DNA of 64,000 nucleotides, from NCBI RefSeq assembly GCF_027922045.1, contig NZ_BSEX01000001.1, forward strand, positions 62,001 through 126,000. Reading direction: 5' to 3'. Under the pieces are notes generated by a model. It saw only the letters and a program-made list of their open reading frames with translations, searched no databases and was not told the DNA's origin. The DNA is from Microbacterium terregens. GTDB lineage: Bacteria > Pseudomonadota > Alphaproteobacteria > Sphingomonadales > Sphingomonadaceae. How positions within the stretch are numbered: the stretch's first letter is position 1; the number at the start of each line of letters is the position of its first letter. Positions 59,232 through 64,000 of this stretch are shown here, piece after piece. The translations under genes and the position numbers were made by a program.

Positions 59232-60494
59232 ATGCGCGATACCGCTCGCCCGACGATTTGCTTCTTGGCAGTAGCCGGCTCGGCCACTGTCACACTGGGA
59301 CTTCTCGCGCAGGGTCTGTTGGAGCGTTACCCGCAGGCCCGACTGATCGTCCTCGATACTGAAGCATTCAACACCCGGACGACATCCAAGCTGAACTGGA
59401 CCGGACCTGGCGAACTAATGGAGCTTGCGCCCGAACAGTTCGGCTTGATTAACTTCACCAAAGGGACCTCGCAGGGCGCCAGCATGAACCTCGTGTTCAA
59501 CGGCGGCCAGTTCGCGTTCGATCGCATCGTACGGCGCGCGCGCAAGCTGTTCCGGGGGCTTCGTCCTCACTTGATCGTGTCATGCAACGACACCTTCTTC
59601 GCGCAACGCGCCTTCCTGAAAGCGGCGCGCGCCGAAGGTGCTGCATCGATGCTGGTCCAGGAAGGTCCCTTCAGCATCGTACGGCCTAAGCAGGAGAGGC
59701 CGGGCAGAACCCTGAAGAAGCGCTTCGCGCGGATCGCTCGTGCGGCGCACCTGCTGCCCCCGACGATGCCCTACGGCACCTACGGTCACGACCTCGTGCT
59801 AGCGTGCTCCGAAAGCTATCGTCGACGATTCGAAGCTGCCGGAGTTGCGAAAGACACCATCCGTGTCACCGGGGTGCCAAGGTTCGACACGCTTGAACCA
59901 GCCTACACGCAGCGGCATGGCAAGCGCCGCATCGTGTATGTTTTCCAACCTTTTGTGAAACAGGGCCGCGTCAGGCCAGAGGTGGCCTACCCGCTGTTCG
60001 AAACCTTGGTTGCTGGCCTGAACACCGCCTATCGCGCCGCACCGTTCGAACTCATCCTGCGAGCGCATCCACGAAGTGATGCCCAAACAATGCAACGTAT
60101 CGAGCAGATGATGGAAGTTCCCTTCACGCTTTCTAGCGAGGGGGCTCTGCCTGACCTGCTTCAAACAGCCAACTGTGTAGTGGGGCACTATTCGATCGGC
60201 TTGCTTGAAAGCATCATCCTTGACGTACCTGTCGTGTGCGTTCCTGTGCCCCTCGCAGGTTTTACCGCCAAGTTGGAAGCGGACAAGCAGGATTGGTTCG
60301 TCCGCTCCGACATCCATTGCGCACAGACTGCGGACGAGGTGAGGCAAAGCGTACTAGCGGCGCTCATGAGTGCCGCTGCACCCGATATCGATATCAGTTC
60401 GGAGGTAGGGCCGCTCGACGGACGAGCCGTGGCGCGGAGTGTGCAGGCCGCAGCCTCGCTGATCGAGCCTAGGCTGGTGGGCAGGAACGCCTGA
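59232..60494 (+). CDS. Nonulosonate-transferase-like protein, paralogue B
   Basis: A 420-residue protein. Motifs: Q-E-G-P-F (143-147), G-V-P-R-F-D (214-219), Q-P-F (239-241), A-H-P-R (278-281), G-H-Y-S-I-G-L-L-E-S (318-327). The start at 59,232 is set by AGGAG six bases upstream and by alignment with the other two paralogues; an earlier start inside the pyruvyltransferase gene is not needed. Its stop is one base before the flippase GTG, so it is cotranscribed with the transport step. Activity inferred as for paralogue A. Confidence 0.6.
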   Translation: MRDTARPTICFLAVAGSATVTLGLLAQGLLERYPQARLIVLDTEAFNTRTTSKLNWTGPGELMELAPEQFGLINFTKGTSQGASMNLVFNGGQFAFDRIVRRARKLFRGLRPHLIVSCNDTFFAQRAFLKAARAEGAASMLVQEGPFSIVRPKQERPGRTLKKRFARIARAAHLLPPTMPYGTYGHDLVLACSESYRRRFEAAGVAKDTIRVTGVPRFDTLEPAYTQRHGKRRIVYVFQPFVKQGRVRPEVAYPLFETLVAGLNTAYRAAPFELILRAHPRSDAQTMQRIEQMMEVPFTLSSEGALPDLLQTANCVVGHYSIGLLESIILDVPVVCVPVPLAGFTAKLEADKQDWFVRSDIHCAQTADEVRQSVLAALMSAAAPDIDISSEVGPLDGRAVARSVQAAASLIEPRLVGRNA

Positions 60495-60495
60495 C

Positions 60496-62028
60496 GTGGC
60501 AAGAACCTCCTTTCGCAACCGCATGCTCATCTATCTGGGGCTCGGCTCGCTTCAGAGCGCATTCTCGCTGCTGCTTACGCCAGCGTACGCACATATCCTG
60601 CCGGTTCGCGAGTTCGGCCTGTTCGGACTGCTGCTCTCGTTCGAGCAACTGTTCGTACTGCTGATGGATCTTGGCCTCTCGGGCGGCGCAGTGCGTACGT
60701 ACTATGACGAACGCCGACATGGCGACATGGTGTTCAGTGGTCCCACGATCGTCAGCTACTTCCAGAGACTGGCGCTGATCGGATCTAGCGCGATGATGGC
60801 TCTCATCGCCCTGGCCTTGATCGGGTATGACGCGCTGAAGCCACAGCCGGTCGAAATCGTGATCGGATTCGGTCTCACGATTGCTTCGGCCTGGTTCCAA
60901 CGGATCAACAATCTCGCTGGCACCACCTATCGTGCGCAGGAAGACGCGCGATCGTTCGCAATCCTGGCACTCTCGCGCATGATCGGGCTCACCGCGACTA
61001 CGCTGTTGATCCTGTTCGTGTTCGACTGGGGACTGATGGGTGTGATCGGCACGCGCGTTGCTGTTTTCGGCCTGACGGCGGCGTACGAACTATACCATAC
61101 CATCCAGCCACGTTTGCCACCCGAGGAGGACGCGAGCGTACGCGCTCTTATTCGTCGCTCGGTTCGCCGGTTCTCATTTCCCCAGCTGCCACATGAGTTG
61201 ATGAAGTGGGGCCGTACTCGCGGTAATCGCGTAGTGATCGCTGGTTCGCTGAACCTTGCCAGCCTGGGCATCTACAATGCGGCCTTGGCCCCAGCCTCCG
61301 TTCTGCAGCTCACCAGCACCGCATTCAACCGGGCGTTCGAGCCGTTCTTCTATCGTGAGATGCGCAAGGGCGAGGAGGCGGTTGCCCACGTCCTGAATTC
61401 GACAGGCGCATTGTTCCTTACGATACAGGCAGGGATGGCGTTGCTGGTCATCGCAGTGCTTCCGGAAGCGTTCCGCTTACTTTTTCCAGCACCCTATCAC
61501 GCAGCAGGTGCCTATGCGCCCCTGTTCGTCACCGCCAACTTCGTCTCCTCTATGCAAGGCCTCTTGATCAAGGCTTTGCTTGATCGCGGGGAAGTCAAGT
61601 TCATGCCGCTGATAACGGGCATGTCGACCTTGATCGGTTTGACGGCCACCTACGCACTCGCGCACAGCTTTGGCCTCTCAGGCGCTGTCTTCGGCTCGCT
61701 GTTCACCGCACTGCTGGCGGTGCTGTTCACGTGGCTCGCGCTGAACCGGAAGCTGCGTGATCGTACCTTCCCCGCGGTCGAGGCGCTCGTGCTGGGCGGT
61801 ACCCTGATCGCGACAGCGCTGCTTCCCTCCTTCTTGCAGGTGGAATGGCTCTCGCCGGAGAGTCTCTGGTGGCGACTTCCCGTGCTCGGCGGAGCAGCGC
61901 TACTCTCCGGCCTCTGGTTTTCGTTGCGCCACCCCGAAATGCTGCGTCTGGTGTTGACCAAGCTGTGGCCCGGACGCTTCCGCAGAAAAGCGTTGGGGGC
62001 ATCCTCAAACGCCAGCAAATATCCGTAA
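60496..62028 (+). CDS. Wzx-like polysaccharide flippase
   Basis: A 510-residue MATE/MOP-superfamily transporter with about 14 hydrophobic helices. It moves lipid-linked repeat units across the inner membrane. Opening pattern: Y-L-G-L-G-S-L-Q-S-A-F-S-L-L-L-T-P-A-Y-A-H-I-L-P-V-R-E-F-G, a typical polysaccharide_synt start. GTG start 1 bp after the upstream stop. It makes a Wzx/Wzy system with the ligase/polymerase gene at 55,251. By eye it is less GC-rich than the core genes. Confidence 0.9.
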   Translation: MARTSFRNRMLIYLGLGSLQSAFSLLLTPAYAHILPVREFGLFGLLLSFEQLFVLLMDLGLSGGAVRTYYDERRHGDMVFSGPTIVSYFQRLALIGSSAMMALIALALIGYDALKPQPVEIVIGFGLTIASAWFQRINNLAGTTYRAQEDARSFAILALSRMIGLTATTLLILFVFDWGLMGVIGTRVAVFGLTAAYELYHTIQPRLPPEEDASVRALIRRSVRRFSFPQLPHELMKWGRTRGNRVVIAGSLNLASLGIYNAALAPASVLQLTSTAFNRAFEPFFYREMRKGEEAVAHVLNSTGALFLTIQAGMALLVIAVLPEAFRLLFPAPYHAAGAYAPLFVTANFVSSMQGLLIKALLDRGEVKFMPLITGMSTLIGLTATYALAHSFGLSGAVFGSLFTALLAVLFTWLALNRKLRDRTFPAVEALVLGGTLIATALLPSFLQVEWLSPESLWWRLPVLGGAALLSGLWFSLRHPEMLRLVLTKLWPGRFRRKALGASSNASKYP

Positions 62029-62076
62029 GGCCGGCGCTACTTGCAGCGCTGCGCCGAGCACCGGTAACGGCAGGTC

Positions 62077-63327
62077 ATGACCTCAACAATCGCTCTGGCC
62101 GGTTCCGGCGGTTCGCATCCCCTGACGATCGGCAGCATATTGGCCGCGTTGACCAGGATTGACCCTGGCGGTGACCGCCTCGTGATCGACCTCTCTCAGT
62201 TCGACACGCGCGCCGCCGCCAGCTACTCGGGCGTCGGTGCGGAGGTGCTGACCATCACCCCGGCCAGTGTAGGCATGCGCTCTGTGTTCCGTACTGCCGC
62301 CGCAAATCTGTTGGTATCAGGTGGCACCGCACGCTTTCGACGGATCGTGGAACATCTCTCCGAGTTGCTGCGCGTCCATCGCGTTGGCGTAGTGCTGCTC
62401 TGCCACAATCACGGCATACCTGAGCAGGCGCTCATTCAGGCCTGCGGCCGTACAGGGACGCGCCTCGCACAAATCGATGAGGGGCCTTTCAGCGGGATGG
62501 TGACCGGGCGCCCCGCTCAGGCCTCGGCGACGTGGCGGGATCGTATGCTCTACAGGCTCGGATTGATGCCGCTACGCGATCAAAGCGGCCGGACACACGA
62601 TCTGTTTCTTCCGACCTCGCCGGCGCGCGCGAGGCGGATTGAAGCACGTGGACTTGATCCAAATCGTATCGTCACGGTAGCCGCGCCCCGCTTCGATACC
62701 CTTCCCGCTGTCGCCGGCCGCTGGCGAGATCGAGCGCCGGACGAACAGGGGCGGCTACGCGTCGTCGTCCTGCACCAGCCCTTCGGCCGCGACGGTAAGG
62801 TGTCTCAGAAAGCTGTCCGGGCAGCCGAGCAAACGCTCGTGTCCGGACTGGCGAGCGCCAGCGCCAGACGGAAGCTTGCCGTGACCCTACGCGCCCATCC
62901 CCGCTCTGATACGGGGGAACTGGAGCGCCTCGAGCGGATGATCGCACCGATCGGGTCCTTCGCACGGATCTCGACGACGGAACCGCTGTACGATCAGCTC
63001 GCGCGCCATGACATGGCGATCGGTTTCTACTCTTCCGCACTGCTGGAGGCGGCAGCCTGTGGGATGCCGTGCGCAAGCGTCAGCCTACCGGTCGCAGCCT
63101 TCGCCCGCCCCGCAGAAGGTGCCAAAGCCGCTGCCATCCCCGGACTCGGCATCGACACGACAGCCGACTCCGACGAACTGGGTTCGCTCGTTCTGACGGC
63201 GACGACGCAACCCGTTGTTCCAGCACCCGCCCTGTTCGACCAAGCGTTGGGCGACATCGACGGACGGGCATCCGAAAGGATCGCGCACGCGCTGCTTTCC
63301 TTAGCGGGGGAGCGCAGCCGAACGTAG
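62077..63327 (+). CDS. Nonulosonate-transferase-like protein, paralogue C
   Basis: A 416-residue protein. Motifs: D-E-G-P-F (134-138), A-A-P-R-F-D (202-207), Q-P-F (234-236), A-H-P-R (273-276), G-F-Y-S-S-A-L-L-E-A (316-325). D-E-G here matches the D/E-D/E-G consensus of sialyltransferases exactly. It is the most divergent of the three, with Gly-His changed to Gly-Phe in the last motif and a longer loop after residue 140. It lies 48 bp after the flippase gene and converges with the partial gene at the window edge. Confidence 0.6.
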   Translation: MTSTIALAGSGGSHPLTIGSILAALTRIDPGGDRLVIDLSQFDTRAAASYSGVGAEVLTITPASVGMRSVFRTAAANLLVSGGTARFRRIVEHLSELLRVHRVGVVLLCHNHGIPEQALIQACGRTGTRLAQIDEGPFSGMVTGRPAQASATWRDRMLYRLGLMPLRDQSGRTHDLFLPTSPARARRIEARGLDPNRIVTVAAPRFDTLPAVAGRWRDRAPDEQGRLRVVVLHQPFGRDGKVSQKAVRAAEQTLVSGLASASARRKLAVTLRAHPRSDTGELERLERMIAPIGSFARISTTEPLYDQLARHDMAIGFYSSALLEAAACGMPCASVSLPVAAFARPAEGAKAAAIPGLGIDTTADSDELGSLVLTATTQPVVPAPALFDQALGDIDGRASERIAHALLSLAGERSRT

Positions 63328-63353
63328 GAGAGACGGCTCCTCCCGGGCCGCTC

Positions 63354-64000
63354 CTACAGCAGGGCCTTCAATGAAGCGGCGTCTGCCGCCAAATGCGCTG
63401 AGGCAGCGGCGATCCGCTGGCGAACGCTGGCGCCACCTTGGAGAAGGTCCTCGGCCTCGGCCACGATCGCGTCGATCTCGCCCGCGTTCGGCACCACCGG
63501 ATACTCGTGCGGATCCGGATAGGAAAGCTGCTCCTGAATGCTCAAGGTCTTGTGCGAGTTGGATCCCAGGAACACGCTTGGCGTGCCGTTCAGCGATGCC
63601 ATGATGGACGGATGCCACCGACCGCTGACGAACACGCGTGCGTTGGCGAGCAGCGCGACCGCAGCACTGATAGGAACGTCCACCGGGATGATCGGTGTGT
63701 CCGTCGCTTTGGCAACACCATGCAGGAAGCTGTCACCGTGGCAGGATTCGACGATGACAACGCCTAGCCCCAGCTTCTTGAGCGCCGTCACGAGGGCCCG
63801 ATAGGCGGCCGGGGCCGTGCCGTTCGCCCACTGCGCCGACGAACTGCCGCCGACTACGGCGTAGGGCTTGTCGAGAACGGCAGGCATTGGCACAGGAGAA
63901 CGGTCGAAGAACGGCCATAGCGCGCTGGGGTCGTAGCGCTCGCCGCCAGAGTCATCGGCGAACCGGTCCCGCCACGTAAACACCGCATCAGGGCGCATGA
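63354..64000 (-). CDS. Pyruvyl transferase-family protein (5' end beyond the window)
   Basis: At least 214 residues of the C-terminal part. Patterns: V-V-G-G-S-S-S-A-Q-W, then L-G-V-V-I-V-E-S-C-H-G-D-S-F, P-I-I-P-V-D-V-P-I and the end motif V-F-V-S-G-R-W-H-P-S-I-M-A-S-L-N-G-T-P-S-V-F-L-G. The latter is the R-x-H loop of polysaccharide pyruvyl transferases with a WHP variant. The frame is open to the right edge (the ATG at 63,998 is not a convincing start). It would be a second pyruvyltransferase-like enzyme of the locus. Confidence 0.7.
   Translation of the reverse strand, partial: MRPDAVFTWRDRFADDSGGERYDPSALWPFFDRSPVPMPAVLDKPYAVVGGSSSAQWANGTAPAAYRALVTALKKLGLGVVIVESCHGDSFLHGVAKATDTPIIPVDVPISAAVALLANARVFVSGRWHPSIMASLNGTPSVFLGSNSHKTLSIQEQLSYPDPHEYPVVPNAGEIDAIVAEAEDLLQGGASVRQRIAAASAHLAADAASLKALL

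Noticed and set aside
1..64000. Insertion sequences or transposase genes
   Set aside because: No transposase-like protein or terminal inverted repeats were recognised; the only mobile element supported is the prophage.

Overview
The window looks like a chromosomal segment of a GC-rich alphaproteobacterium of the Sphingomonadaceae (Sphingomonas or a close relative). The basis is the protein sequences and gene order: comM-rpmH-rnpA-yidD-yidC-engB, a TimA/Tim44-like gene divergent from secB, and the block dnaA / rpsT / mutM / ubiE-ubiB-X-coaBC-X-dut. No 16S or other taxonomic marker is present, so this is inference.

Region 1 (1 to about 13,740) is the right end of an integrated tailed-phage genome. 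It enters the window inside the tape-measure gene and continues through distal-tail, gpJ-like and collagen-bearing tail-fibre genes. Two very small membrane proteins (holin-like) follow, then a cargo or moron stretch: a zinc-ribbon protein, a lipoprotein, a membrane-anchored staphylococcal-type nuclease, and a DUF3761 plus topoisomerase-zinc-finger protein. The element ends inside comM, whose reading frame is cut at its ATP-binding loop and capped by foreign codons. The integrase and the rest of comM must lie left of the window.

Region 2 (about 14,400 to 41,200) is core housekeeping. It holds rpmH/rnpA/yidD/yidC/engB (ribosome and membrane-protein insertion), an ExoD-like protein, a glutathione transferase, a cupin, dapE, a GGDEF-EAL protein, the trio Smr / mltA / Tim44-like, secB, murJ, trpS, and a PRISE-type reductase with an HxlR regulator. 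Next come dnaA with a 442-bp control region, rpsT, mutM, and the long overlapping plus-strand run ubiE-ubiB-membrane protein-coaBC-lipoprotein-dut-hypothetical-thiF/moeB-dsrE. galU closes the region.

Region 3 (about 41,290 to the right edge) is a surface-polysaccharide locus. wecB and wecC make UDP-ManNAc and UDP-ManNAcA. A GT4 transferase and a minus-strand export operon (Wza-like lipoprotein, Wzc-like tyrosine kinase, TPR/carbohydrate-binding-like protein) follow. Beyond them are a CMP-nonulosonate synthetase fused to a KdsC-like phosphatase, a short NeuB-family synthase lacking the SAF domain, an O-antigen ligase/polymerase, a Wzx-like flippase and two pyruvyltransferase-family proteins.

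The most notable content of Region 3 is three full-length paralogues of about 420 aa (53,889-55,145; 59,232-60,494; 62,077-63,327). They share an acidic-E-G-P-F motif, a QPF motif, an HPR motif and a YS-x-x-LLE motif. A fourth, more distant protein (52,912-53,892) carries EDG and HPR. D/E-D/E-G and HP are the signature pair of bacterial sialyl- and polysialyltransferases, so together with the NeuA and NeuB homologues I infer a nonulosonic-acid-type glycan with several dedicated transferases. The exact sugar cannot be told from sequence.
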